Shown here: positions 7,864 through 16,565 of the stretch, in pieces
How the letters are laid out: the number at the start of each line of letters is the position of its first letter
How positions within the stretch are numbered: position 1 is the stretch's first letter
NCBI RefSeq assembly: GCF_010586825.1
Contig: NZ_JAAAGB010000001.1
Location: forward strand, 1,612,001 to 1,676,000
Origin: Draconibacterium mangrovi
Lineage (GTDB): Bacteria > Bacteroidota > Bacteroidia > Bacteroidales > Prolixibacteraceae
Reading direction: 5' to 3'
Length of the DNA stretch: 64,000 nt
Program-made: the position numbers and the translations under genes
Notes under the pieces: generated by a model
Databases searched by the model: none
What the model was told of the DNA's origin: nothing
What the model saw: only the letters and a program-made list of their open reading frames with translations

Positions 7864-8958
7864 TTACGCTTTGCTTTCGTAGCTTACCGCTTTCTGAACC
7901 AGCATCATTAACCTGTCGAGCGCAAAACCAATGCCCCCGATCACAAACATGGCCACAATGATTTTTGCGTTTGAATCGTTTGCTCCGTTCTGGAATTCTT
8001 CCCAAACAAACGAGCCCAAACCCGGGCTTTGTGCCAGAAGTTCGATAGCAATAAGCACCATCCATGCCACCGACAAGGTGATGCGTAATCCGGTGAAAAT
8101 CAGCGGAACCGATGAAGGAAGAATAACTTTGAAAACATTGCTTACAACTCCGAGGCGAAGTACTTTGGATACGTTCAGGTAGTCTTTGTCAACCGACGAA
8201 ACACCAACTGAAGTATTCACCAAAGTTGCCCACATGCTGCATAAACCAACGCTTATAAATGAAATGACAAATGATTTGTCCATATCGGCAGATGCCAGGA
8301 TTGTTTTTACAACCATTGAAACCAACAGTAACCACACCACGGGCGAAACGGGTTTAAATATTTGTATTATCCAATTTAAAGCAGTGCGCAAGGTTTCGCT
8401 TAAACCAAGCACGATGCCCGCAGGAATAGCGAGAAACGCCGCCAACAGAAACCCGGCAAAAACCGTTTTGAGGCTGGTAAAAATCTGATCGACAAACGAA
8501 GGACGGCCCGTATAACGGATAGATGATAAGCCTTGCGCATGGCGCTGTGCATTAACAGCTGCAGTTCTTGTTTTAAACTCCGCCTTATCGGTACTTATCA
8601 TCCGGTGGTCGGCAATTAAGGTTTGTGTTGCCCGCCACACATCGGCTGGCGAAGGCAGGGAATTGGGTTTGCAACTTATGTCGCCCGAATCGATACATTC
8701 CTGCATGGCCAATGCTGCTTCATCTCCTTGCGTTTCGCGGGTTTTTTCAATTTTTCGCTCGCGCTCGATATTGTACAGGTAGCTTGAAAAGAAATTGGCA
8801 ACACCCAGAAATATCGCGATTGACAGGATTGGAATGATTGCTTTTTTTAGAAAAAGAGCTCCGTTTTTTTTCGGTTCGATTCCCTGAAACAGTTTTACTA
8901 AGGGGTCAAGAAATCCAAATCCGAGCCATCTGAATGAGGCTAAAATTGTTTGTCCCAT
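7864..8958 (-). CDS. nrtB: Nitrate/nitrite ABC transporter permease with N-terminal extension (NrtB type)
   Basis: 364 residues, longer than the 250-280 usual for the family. The C-terminal part (about 165-355) is a standard BPD_transp_1 permease with five to six membrane segments and the coupling-loop region LNVSKVLRLGVVSNVFKVILPSSVPLIFTGLRI. The first 165 residues hold an extra membrane segment (about 38-60) and a roughly 100-residue soluble region with two cysteines (ECIDSGDISC) and basic/acidic helices, probably periplasmic. The permease moves nitrate across the inner membrane with NrtC/NrtD. A 153-bp gap containing a strong hairpin separates it from nrtA upstream. Confidence 0.92.
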   Translation of the reverse strand: MGQTILASFRWLGFGFLDPLVKLFQGIEPKKNGALFLKKAIIPILSIAIFLGVANFFSSYLYNIERERKIEKTRETQGDEAALAMQECIDSGDISCKPNSLPSPADVWRATQTLIADHRMISTDKAEFKTRTAAVNAQRHAQGLSSIRYTGRPSFVDQIFTSLKTVFAGFLLAAFLAIPAGIVLGLSETLRTALNWIIQIFKPVSPVVWLLLVSMVVKTILASADMDKSFVISFISVGLCSMWATLVNTSVGVSSVDKDYLNVSKVLRLGVVSNVFKVILPSSVPLIFTGLRITLSVAWMVLIAIELLAQSPGLGSFVWEEFQNGANDSNAKIIVAMFVIGGIGFALDRLMMLVQKAVSYESKA

Positions 8959-9017
8959 GATGATATCTTTTAGATTGGTAAATTTTTGAGAATTGATTAT
9001 TAACTAAGTAAGTAGCC

Positions 9018-9074
9018 GGTGAGTAGAAAGATACAGCTGCTAATCCGGATAGCCGTACCTTTCTGATATTCACC
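9018..9074 (-). other. Intercistronic hairpin between nrtA and nrtB
   Basis: Outer arms GGTGA/TCACC and inner 10-bp arms AGAAAGGTAC/GTATCTTTCT (one G-U pair) enclose a loop with a further GCTA/TAGC pairing. There is no T-run, so it is better read as an mRNA stabiliser or processing element that raises nrtA over nrtBCD than as a terminator. Confidence 0.65.
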
Positions 9075-9111
9075 AACTAAAAGAGCGGGTCTTGAATTTT
9101 TTCACCCGTTT

Positions 9112-10491
9112 TTAGATGTCTTTATTGCCAATGTCAAATTTTGTGAGGTACTCATTTGGCTTTTTCCCATCGTACTGAATGCCATCAATAAAGTCGGTTG
9201 TTACAGACTTAAAACCATCGGTTTCAGGAATGTCGGATGCGGGAATTTTCCCTTCTTCAACAAGCAATGTTGCCGCTTTTTTCCAGATGTCGGGGCGGTA
9301 AACTTTTTTCGCTGTTTCCAGGTACCATTCGTCTGTTTTTGCTTCGGGGATCTGTCCCCAGCGACGCATTTGAGTGAGAAACCATACGGCATCAGAGTAG
9401 AACGGATAAGTTGCGTGATAACGATAGAAAACGTTAAAATCGGGTAACGACCGTTTGTCACCTTTTTCAAATTCAAAAGTGCCGGTCATCGAATTGGCGA
9501 TAACAATGGAATCAGCGCCCACATAGTCAGATTTTGACAGAATTCCTACCGCGCTAGGCCGATTGGCCGGATCATCCAACCATTTTCCGGCACGAATTAA
9601 AGCTTTGGTTACCGCAATGGCTGTATTCGGATTCTCATCGATGAATTTTTGGGTCATCACAAACACCTTTTCAGGGTTGTTTTTCCAGATTTCGTAGTTG
9701 GTAACTACCGGTACACCGATTTGCTTAAAAACGGCCTGTTGATTCCAGGGTTCGCCCACACAATAGCCGTATATAGTACCGGCTTCGAGTGTGGCCGGCA
9801 TTTGCGGTGGCGGTGTAACCGATAACAAAACGTCGGCATCAACCTGTCCCTGAATGTTGTCGGCTGTGTACATTCCCGGCTTAATACCGGCTGCCGCCAG
9901 CCAGTAGCGGATTTCGTAGTTGTGTGTAGATACCGGAAAAACCATTCCCATTTTAAACGGGTTACCGTTGGCTTTATATTCTTCAATTACGGGTTTTAGT
10001 GCATCTGCTTTAATCGGATGTATCGGTTTTCCGTCGGCATCCTTCGGGACGTTTGCTTTCATTTTATCCCAAATCGGATTGGATACGGTAATTCCATTTC
10101 CGTTTAAATCCATTGAAAATGGCGTTACAAGCTGCGCCTGACGGCCAAAACCTGCATTTGCGGCGATGGGTTGGCCTGCCAGCATGTGCGACCCGTCCAG
10201 TTCGCCATCGATAACCCGGTCCAGAACATTTTTCCAGTTTGATTGCGCTTCAATGGTTACAAACAAACCTTCTTCTTCAAAATAACCCAGTTCTTTGGCT
10301 ATAGCCAGCGGGGCCATGTCGGTAAGTTTAATAAAACCGAAGGTAAGCTGTGGTTTTTCAATTAATAATGATGAGCCTGAAACTTCCTCTGAAGAGGTAG
10401 CAGTTTTGTTGCCGGAGCCGCCGCAAGCATACAGAATGATAGCCAGAATTGCCGCCACTCCGGGCATTAGTAATTTTTTGAATCGTAACAT
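9112..10491 (-). CDS. nrtA: Nitrate/nitrite ABC transporter substrate-binding lipoprotein (NrtA type)
   Basis: 459 residues; lipoprotein signal with Cys23 (LYAC), then a low-complexity Ser/Thr linker. The mature part has the NrtA/CmpA two-lobe fold: [72 protein letters not shown] and RWGQIPEAK, all typical of the nitrate/bicarbonate subgroup. It binds nitrate or nitrite in the periplasm and hands it to NrtB. The porin gene lies 49 bp upstream and nrtB 153 bp downstream, so one operon porin-nrtABCD-regulator is likely. Specificity (nitrate rather than bicarbonate or cyanate) rests on the surrounding reductases. Confidence 0.93.
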   Translation of the reverse strand: MLRFKKLLMPGVAAILAIILYACGGSGNKTATSSEEVSGSSLLIEKPQLTFGFIKLTDMAPLAIAKELGYFEEEGLFVTIEAQSNWKNVLDRVIDGELDGSHMLAGQPIAANAGFGRQAQLVTPFSMDLNGNGITVSNPIWDKMKANVPKDADGKPIHPIKADALKPVIEEYKANGNPFKMGMVFPVSTHNYEIRYWLAAAGIKPGMYTADNIQGQVDADVLLSVTPPPQMPATLEAGTIYGYCVGEPWNQQAVFKQIGVPVVTNYEIWKNNPEKVFVMTQKFIDENPNTAIAVTKALIRAGKWLDDPANRPSAVGILSKSDYVGADSIVIANSMTGTFEFEKGDKRSLPDFNVFYRYHATYPFYSDAVWFLTQMRRWGQIPEAKTDEWYLETAKKVYRPDIWKKAATLLVEEGKIPASDIPETDGFKSVTTDFIDGIQYDGKKPNEYLTKFDIGNKDI

Positions 10492-10540
10492 GATATTTTA
10501 ATTTTAGTTGTTTGAATAAAAATGGATGGAAATGGTGTTT

Positions 10541-11893
10541 TTACAGGAACTTAGGTGTGAAAGCAATCATTAGCCAGCCCCAACACTGCATGTCACCGGT
10601 TTCGGTTGCAGGGTCGTTAAATTTTAATTGTTTCATCGTGTCGGAGATGCCAAATAGTTGGGAGTAACCGGCACTCAAACTCACACCTTTTGTCAGCGCG
10701 TAGTTGAATACCAGATCCAGCTCGGTCCCCAAATAGCCATCGTAACTTTGGCCGCTTGTTGCGTTTGTTCGTGCTTCGGGTGCTGAGAAGTAGTGCAAAT
10801 GCCCCAACAGCTTACCTTTTTCGCCTAATTTGAAAGTAGTTTGCAGGTAAATATCCAACAGCCCGGCGCTTTTTGCATCAGCACCGCCGTGGCCATTGCC
10901 AACATAGAAATAGTCCATGAATCCATAAAATTTGTGATTGGTTCCGTATTTCGGAGCCCAGCCTTCAACTTTGTCGGTAGTTTCTTCGTCATCGCCACTC
11001 AGGTAATCGATTCCGAGCAGTGGCGTACCGGACAAGTTTGTAAACTGAATATAGGCATTGGCCATGTAGCCGCTCAAATCCGTTTTTTCGTAGCTCCCGT
11101 TGGTTTCTGTTTTACCGCTGGTACCGCCTGTATAGTAGACCTGGCCGCCAAATTTCAGTTTTTCTGTTTTGAAGTTTGGTGTGAATCCGATGGTCAGGTT
11201 CCCATAGTTTTCGCCCGAAGTGGCATCCACATCATAAATATCTTCCAGCAACATAAAAGCCACATCCCCCGATTTGAAGGTCTTTTTGTAATAAGCCATT
11301 GCCTGAGCCTTCGGGAGGCCAAGGTTAAATATTCGGGTGTTGGTGCCGCCACCGCTGGTAATTACATAGGAGTTTCCTACCAGTTTTGCCGGTTCAGGTG
11401 CGCCGTCGCCGTAACCGGTTTGGTTCCAGCTTGCCATCATATCGAATTGGTTGCCCTTCTCATCTTTGTATAAATACCGAATGGCATCCAGAGACCTGCC
11501 CTGCGCTGCCCAGTCGAGGCTTCCGAACAGGCGATGACCATCGTAAATCACTTCCTGGCGGCCAATTCGAAAGGTTGAGTTTTTCGAGGCATAAAATTCG
11601 CCATACGCTTCGTGGGTGCTCAGCAATTGGTCTGACTTATTAATCTGCCCGGTTTCTCCCCAAATACGAACATCTTGTACGGAAAATTTGAATCCATACT
11701 TTTCAGCTTTAAATCCGGCAATTAAACGCGAACGTTGTTCGGTAAATAAAGCCGGTTCCTGTCCGGGGAGTATCGGCTTTTTAAAACCGTTACGTAGTTC
11801 GGTGCGCGGACGAAGTTGTCCTTCAAGTGAGAATTGTGCGTAACCGGCACTGGCTGCAAACACAATTAGAAATAAGGTAAATAGTTTTTTCAT
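10541..11893 (-). CDS. Alginate-export-type outer-membrane porin linked to nitrate uptake
   Basis: 450 residues with a Sec signal peptide ending SAGYAQ. The mature protein starts with the LEGQLRPRTELRNGF strand and continues in alternating amphipathic strands (FRIGRQEVIYDGHRLFG is the most conserved part), as in the AlgE/alginate_exp porin family. It ends with an aromatic residue pair (PKFL). No polysaccharide genes flank it. It is the first gene of the nrt operon, 49 bp before nrtA, so it most likely forms an anion-passing channel for nitrate/nitrite across the outer membrane; that function is inferred from position. A -7 promoter box lies 36 bp upstream of its start codon. Confidence 0.88.
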   Translation of the reverse strand: MKKLFTLFLIVFAASAGYAQFSLEGQLRPRTELRNGFKKPILPGQEPALFTEQRSRLIAGFKAEKYGFKFSVQDVRIWGETGQINKSDQLLSTHEAYGEFYASKNSTFRIGRQEVIYDGHRLFGSLDWAAQGRSLDAIRYLYKDEKGNQFDMMASWNQTGYGDGAPEPAKLVGNSYVITSGGGTNTRIFNLGLPKAQAMAYYKKTFKSGDVAFMLLEDIYDVDATSGENYGNLTIGFTPNFKTEKLKFGGQVYYTGGTSGKTETNGSYEKTDLSGYMANAYIQFTNLSGTPLLGIDYLSGDDEETTDKVEGWAPKYGTNHKFYGFMDYFYVGNGHGGADAKSAGLLDIYLQTTFKLGEKGKLLGHLHYFSAPEARTNATSGQSYDGYLGTELDLVFNYALTKGVSLSAGYSQLFGISDTMKQLKFNDPATETGDMQCWGWLMIAFTPKFL

Positions 11894-11928
11894 TTTCTGT
11901 CCTCTTTTGGTTATGTAATTCTATACAC

Positions 11929-11936
11929 CAAAAGTA
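11929..11936 (-). promoter_or_regulatory. -7 promoter box of the porin-nrt operon
   Basis: TACTTTTG on the minus strand fits the Bacteroidota TAnnTTTG consensus and lies 36 bp before the porin ATG. No clear TTTG box is seen at the -33 position, which would fit an activator-dependent promoter. Confidence 0.5.
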
Positions 11937-12014
11937 TGTGTTGCAAAACATGAAAAATATGGGATATGGATTGTTAGAACAGTCTTTTGTGCAGGTATTA
12001 ACAGACGAGATGGT

Positions 12015-12041
12015 ATAAAAAAAACTGCGAAAAAGCAGGTT
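12015..12041 (-). terminator. Weak terminator after the nir operon
   Basis: On the minus strand a short CTGC/GCAG stem is followed by eight T residues, 40-65 bp beyond the stop of the second FNR-like gene. The stem is only 4 to 6 bp. Confidence 0.5.
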
Positions 12042-12079
12042 GGATTTTGTAAGGTGCAGATAGCCAGAGAATAGTGAAG

Positions 12080-12793
12080 TTAGCTTTGTATAAAATAATG
12101 ATGCTCGGCGATTTCCTTTTTCAGGATATTGATATCCGGAATTCCTATTCTTTTACCTGAAAGCGTGATGAGCTCCTCTTTTTTTAAGGCCGAAAGATAA
12201 CGTATTACCTGTTCTTCAGTTGTTCCTGCAAAGTCGGCTATTTCTTTCCTGCTCAACTGCATCGAAATGTAATTTTTTCGTTGCCCGAATTTACGGTTGA
12301 TATAAAGCAGTGCATCAATCACTTTCTCGCGAACAGTCATATGGGCAAACATGCGGACTTTGGTTTCGCTACGGTGCAATTCTTCAGCATAAAACGAAAT
12401 AAAGTCATAAGACAGTTTCGGTAGGCTCATTAGCATCTCCTTCATCATTTCAACCGGAAAGTTGCACACTATGCTGTCTTGCATGGCAGTGGCGCCAATG
12501 GGCGAATATTGATGTGTGCTAAAACCACGTTGTCCAAGCATTTCGCCTTCTCGGGCAAAGCGCAGAATTTGTTCGCGTCCGTTAATCCCAGTGGTTAACA
12601 CTTTTATTCGGCCGGAGAACATAAAATAAAGGCCATGAATAGGCGCTCCCTCAATGATAACACTCTGACCTTTTCGTGCGGGAATCGATACTTTTCGAGC
12701 CAGATATGGTTCAATGCCCGGGTCGTTGCAATGTTTTTTGATGAGGCAGTCGGTGTTTTTGCAATCTGTACAATCGATGTGGTGTTTTATCAT
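12080..12793 (-). CDS. Crp/FNR-family regulator with FNR-like cysteine set (copy 2)
   Basis: 237 residues, the same length as the copy at 5421-6134 and clearly paralogous. Cysteines C8-x2-C11-x4-C16 and Cys110 (IVCNF) are conserved, plus one extra at Cys22. The beta-roll includes EGAPIHGLYFMFSG and the winged helix SRKEIADFAGTTEEQVIR. It lies 14 bp after the cobA-like gene and is the last gene of the nirB-nirD-cobA operon. Two such regulators, each ending one of the two uptake/reduction operons, suggests cross- or auto-regulation by oxygen, NO or nitrite; the signal is inference. The DNA site is unknown, so no box is assigned to it. Confidence 0.93.
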   Translation of the reverse strand: MIKHHIDCTDCKNTDCLIKKHCNDPGIEPYLARKVSIPARKGQSVIIEGAPIHGLYFMFSGRIKVLTTGINGREQILRFAREGEMLGQRGFSTHQYSPIGATAMQDSIVCNFPVEMMKEMLMSLPKLSYDFISFYAEELHRSETKVRMFAHMTVREKVIDALLYINRKFGQRKNYISMQLSRKEIADFAGTTEEQVIRYLSALKKEELITLSGKRIGIPDINILKKEIAEHHYFIQS

Positions 12794-12807
12794 GACGCGC
12801 TATTCCT

Positions 12808-13611
12808 TTAAATTGATACTAATTCCGCGGTGGAATTCATTTCCAATTGTGTTAAACCACAATTTATTTCTTCAGCGATGGGAGTGGCATACCTGCCGAT
12901 AAAAAGTACGGCCGGCGAAACGGGCTTGTTTTTGTCAATATCTGATACAATACAAGCAATTGTACTGCTTAAAATGCTTTGTTCTTTTTGCCCAACCTGG
13001 CTCATTACCTGAACCGGCATTTCGGGTTCAATACCGGCTTCCATAATTTTTGCAGTGAGCAATCCAATGTTTTTAAATCCCATATAAATGGTTACGGTAC
13101 CATCGCCTTTTAATACTTCAATCACACTTTCAATATTGCTAAGCGAATTATCGGTGCGATGGCCGGTATAAAAAAGTGCCATCGGGCTTTTATGACGTTC
13201 GGTTATTGGCACTTCCATCAGTCCCGATGCCGCAACTCCGGCGGTTATACCTGGTATCACTTCGTAGTTTAGCCCATGTGTTTTGCAAAAACGAATTTCT
13301 TCGGCACCACGTCCAAATACCATTGGGTCGCCTGCTTTTAAACGAACCACCTTTTTTCCGCGGACAGCCAGTTCAGCCATTTTATGGTGAATGTTATCCT
13401 GCCGTTCGTGCTGGCACTGGCCATCACCCTGGAATTTACCGACATAAATTAGTTCTGCATCGTTTCGGGCAAGTTTTAGCATTTCCTTTCCGTGCAGGGC
13501 ATCGTATAAAACCACATCAGCTTCCGTCAGGCGTTTGTGTGCTTTTACTGTCAGCAACTCCGGATCTCCGGGGCCGGCTCCAACTATTGATATCAGGTGA
13601 TTTTTGCTCAT
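12808..13611 (-). CDS. cobA: Uroporphyrinogen-III C-methyltransferase (siroheme synthesis)
   Basis: 267 residues, the length of a stand-alone SUMT. The family motifs are visible in order: VGAGPGDPELLTVKA, VVLYDAL, RLKAGDPMVFGRGAEE, VIPGITAGVAAS, PITER and LKGDGTVTIYMG. It transfers two methyl groups from S-adenosylmethionine to uroporphyrinogen III, giving precorrin-2, the precursor of siroheme. Siroheme is the catalytic cofactor of NirB encoded two genes upstream, which explains the operon. No precorrin-2 dehydrogenase/ferrochelatase is in the window, so those steps must be encoded elsewhere. Confidence 0.95.
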   Translation of the reverse strand: MSKNHLISIVGAGPGDPELLTVKAHKRLTEADVVLYDALHGKEMLKLARNDAELIYVGKFQGDGQCQHERQDNIHHKMAELAVRGKKVVRLKAGDPMVFGRGAEEIRFCKTHGLNYEVIPGITAGVAASGLMEVPITERHKSPMALFYTGHRTDNSLSNIESVIEVLKGDGTVTIYMGFKNIGLLTAKIMEAGIEPEMPVQVMSQVGQKEQSILSSTIACIVSDIDKNKPVSPAVLFIGRYATPIAEEINCGLTQLEMNSTAELVSI

Positions 13612-13632
13612 AAAAGTTACCTTTCTGATTTA

Positions 13633-13986
13633 CTATTCAATACCGATAAACACGAAGCCGTTTTCTACTTTTACCGGATATGTTTTAAGCTGGTATTGTT
13701 CATCTGTCAGGCATTTGCCATCTTCCAGCGAGAATGTTCGTTTATGAAAAGGACAAGCTACTTTCGGATGCCCTTCCGAATCGCCTGTCAGGCCGCGGGA
13801 TATTGCCATCTCGCCTTTGTGCGGGCACTGGTTTTGTGTGGCGTACCAGCGACCTTCGTTTGTAAAATTGAAAACGGCAATTTGCTCTCCATTAATCAGT
13901 ACAGCTGCGCCTCCGTTTTCAGGGAAATCTTCAACGGCTGCTGCTTTAATCCATTCTTTTACCTCTGTAATAGTTTGTGTTTCCAT
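13633..13986 (-). CDS. nirD: Assimilatory nitrite reductase small subunit, Rieske type
   Basis: 117 residues. The Rieske ligands are intact: C-P-H (QCPHKG, about residue 54) and C-x2-H (ACPFHKRTF, about residue 78). In E. coli NirD these ligands are lost, so this copy probably binds a [2Fe-2S] cluster. It lies 5 bp after nirB and pairs with that subunit in the NAD(P)H-dependent reduction of nitrite to ammonium in the cytoplasm. The surrounding gene order nirB-nirD-cobA is typical for assimilatory systems. Confidence 0.94.
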   Translation of the reverse strand: METQTITEVKEWIKAAAVEDFPENGGAAVLINGEQIAVFNFTNEGRWYATQNQCPHKGEMAISRGLTGDSEGHPKVACPFHKRTFSLEDGKCLTDEQYQLKTYPVKVENGFVFIGIE

Positions 13987-13991
13987 AATTG

Positions 13992-16484
13992 TTAAACTTT
14001 GGCGGGCATTTTCTGGCCGCGCATTGGTACATACTTGATATTTTCGTCGATTTGATCGGAGTTAACAAAGTGGCGGAACTTTTTACGCATTTCCTCATTG
14101 CGAACAACGGTGGTCCACTCGCATTGGTAATGGGAGATGAGCTCCTTCATTTCCTGCTCCAGTTTTTCGCCAATACCCAACGAGTCTTTTACAATTACAT
14201 CTTTCAGGTAGCCAAGGCCACCTTCCAGTTCCGACAGCCATTTGGAGGTACGTGTAAGCGGTCCGGCCGTTTTGATGTAAAACATTAAGAAGCGGTCGAG
14301 ATACCTGACACAAGTTTCCTTATCCAAATCGGAGGCCAGTAAGTCTGCATGACGCGGGTTGGCTCCGCCATTTCCGCAAACAAATAGGTTCCATCCTTTA
14401 TCGGTCGCAATAATTCCGAAATCTTTTCCGCGTGCTTCGGCACATTCGCGAACGCAGCCCGAAACGCCGCCTTTTAATTTGTGGGGAGAACGCAAACCTT
14501 TGTAGCGGTTTTCAACTTCAATGGCAAACGATACCGAGTCGTCCATACCAAAACGACACCAGGTTGATCCCACGCAGCTTTTCACCGTTCGCAGTGCTTT
14601 TCCGTAGGCATGTCCGCTTTCAAAACCTGCATCAATAAGCTCTTCCCAAATGTTTGGTAACTGATCAACACGTGCTCCAAACAGGTCGATTCGCTGGCCT
14701 CCCGTTATTTTGGTGTACAAATCGTATTTTTTTGCTACCTGTCCGATCACGATCAGCTTATCAGGGGTTATTTCCCCACCCGGAATACGCGGGACTACCG
14801 AATAAACACCTCGTTGTTGAATATTGGCTAAAAAGCGGTCGTTGGTGTCCTGAATCGTATCGTGTTTTACAATTACATCGTTCCAAATACTGGCAAGCAG
14901 CGAAGCTGTAAGCGGTTTGCAAAGCTCGCAGCCTGAGCCTTTTCCGTAAGTCGCCAGCAAATCGTTAAATGTCTTTATTTCATTCACTTTAATTAGATCA
15001 TACAGCTCCTGGCGGGTGTAATTAAAATGCTCGCAAATGGTTTTACGAACTTCGCGGCCCTGCGATTTCATGTAATGGGTGAGCAAATCGTCGAGCATAG
15101 GCACACATCCACCACAACCTGTTCCGGCTTTTGTACATTTTTTTATCAGTGGTAAAGCTTCGGCTCCGTCTTGTTCAATGGCCTGCATAATTTGCCCTTT
15201 GCTGATATTTTCGCATGAACAAATACTCGCAGCATCCGGCAGGTCGCCAACACTAATGCCTGCAGCGCCTTCTCCTCCACGGGCTCCCAGGATAAAATCT
15301 TCAGGATTTTCGGGCAGCACCATTTTGTTGTTTACCACCTGCTTCAGCATGTTGTATTCTTCAGCTTCACCAACCAATATGCCTCCAAGCAGGTATTTGC
15401 CATCGGCAGTAAGGTTAAGTCGCTTGTAAATACCGCGTGCTTTATTTTCATACACGATGGTTTTTATGTTCTTATCCTCAACCAGTGCATCGCCAAAACT
15501 GGCCACGTCGGTACCAATCAATTTTAATTTTGAAGACAGATCGAATCCGAGAAATTCTTTTGAATCGCCCTGCAGATTCTGCACAAGCACTTCAGCCATT
15601 TCGTAACAGGGGGCAACCAGGCCCCAAACCATATTGTGGACCACCACGCATTCGCCAATGGCAAAAATGCCCGGGTCGGCAGTTTCCATTTTGCTGTTTA
15701 CAACAATTCCTCCCCGGGGATGAACTTCCAGACCGGCCTGTTTTGCCAGCTCATCGCGTGGCCGGATGCCTGCTGAAATTACCAGTAAATCAGTGTCTAG
15801 TTTGCTGCCATCGTTAAACTCCAGACCTTGAACCGAACCGTTGCCCATGATGCATTTGGTGCTTTTGTTCAGCATCACTTCGAGGTTAAATTCTTCAAGT
15901 TTCGATTTTAGTATTTCAGCGCCTTGCGGATCAAGTTGCCGGGGCATCAGGCGAGGAGCAAACTCAATGATACTTGTTGGAAGCCCGTCATCCAAAACGG
16001 CTTTGGCAGCTTCAAGCCCAAGCAAACCGCCCCCAATTACCGCAGCCTTTTTTGCATTGGGAATGTAGGCTTTGATTTTATCAATATCATCGAATGTCCG
16101 GTATACAAAAACTCCCTTCTTTTCCACACCTTCAATTGGTGGGACAAAGGCTGAAGAGCCTGTTGAGAGTATGAGAATATCGTACGAATAACTTAAGTTT
16201 TTCTCGGAGATTATCGTTTTTGAATTTCGGTCAATCGAAGTAATTCGCTCATGTGTGCGTAGTTCAATGCCGTGTTCTGCGTACCAACCTGCAGGAGCCA
16301 GCAGAAGCTCTTCGGGTACTGTTCCTGTGTAGTAGGAAGTAAGGTGCACACGGTCGTAGGCAGGGTGCGGTTCTTCACCAAAAACAAGCAGTTCATACTC
16401 GTGAACCAATGAAGACGCTACAAATTTCTCGCAGAATTTGTAGCCGGTCATCCCGTTTCCAATTAAAACAATTCTTTTTTTCAT
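13992..16484 (-). CDS. nirB: NAD(P)H nitrite reductase large subunit
   Basis: 830 residues, close to E. coli NirB. Domains in order: FAD-binding (IGNGMTG at the N-terminus), NAD(P)-binding (AVIGGGLLGLEAA near residue 150), a BFD-like [2Fe-2S] domain (CSCENISKGQI...TGCGGC, about 420-470), a second Cys-pair region (GSGCELC), a ferredoxin-like half-domain, and the siroheme/[4Fe-4S] domain with CVGSTWC and GCVRECAE (four cysteine ligands). It reduces nitrite to ammonium with six electrons. It is divergent from the DUF4202 gene, the two starts being 81 bp apart, and leads the nirB-nirD-cobA-FNR operon. Confidence 0.96.
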   Translation of the reverse strand: MKKRIVLIGNGMTGYKFCEKFVASSLVHEYELLVFGEEPHPAYDRVHLTSYYTGTVPEELLLAPAGWYAEHGIELRTHERITSIDRNSKTIISEKNLSYSYDILILSTGSSAFVPPIEGVEKKGVFVYRTFDDIDKIKAYIPNAKKAAVIGGGLLGLEAAKAVLDDGLPTSIIEFAPRLMPRQLDPQGAEILKSKLEEFNLEVMLNKSTKCIMGNGSVQGLEFNDGSKLDTDLLVISAGIRPRDELAKQAGLEVHPRGGIVVNSKMETADPGIFAIGECVVVHNMVWGLVAPCYEMAEVLVQNLQGDSKEFLGFDLSSKLKLIGTDVASFGDALVEDKNIKTIVYENKARGIYKRLNLTADGKYLLGGILVGEAEEYNMLKQVVNNKMVLPENPEDFILGARGGEGAAGISVGDLPDAASICSCENISKGQIMQAIEQDGAEALPLIKKCTKAGTGCGGCVPMLDDLLTHYMKSQGREVRKTICEHFNYTRQELYDLIKVNEIKTFNDLLATYGKGSGCELCKPLTASLLASIWNDVIVKHDTIQDTNDRFLANIQQRGVYSVVPRIPGGEITPDKLIVIGQVAKKYDLYTKITGGQRIDLFGARVDQLPNIWEELIDAGFESGHAYGKALRTVKSCVGSTWCRFGMDDSVSFAIEVENRYKGLRSPHKLKGGVSGCVRECAEARGKDFGIIATDKGWNLFVCGNGGANPRHADLLASDLDKETCVRYLDRFLMFYIKTAGPLTRTSKWLSELEGGLGYLKDVIVKDSLGIGEKLEQEMKELISHYQCEWTTVVRNEEMRKKFRHFVNSDQIDENIKYVPMRGQKMPAKV

Positions 16485-16542
16485 GATGCACTTTATTTAT
16501 TTGTTCTTTTTGTATTCAATTAACTTTTATGCTTTACCGCTG

Positions 16543-16563
16543 TTATCAACTTAAAACTGATAA
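16543..16563. promoter_or_regulatory. Inverted repeat in the nirB/DUF4202 divergent region
   Basis: TTATCA-N9-TGATAA, perfect 6-bp arms, ending 2 bp before the DUF4202 start codon and 59 bp from the nirB start. It may be an operator for one of the FNR-like proteins (FNR half-sites are TTGAT/ATCAA) or a leader hairpin. The only evidence is the symmetry and position. Confidence 0.4.
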
Positions 16564-16565
16564 GT

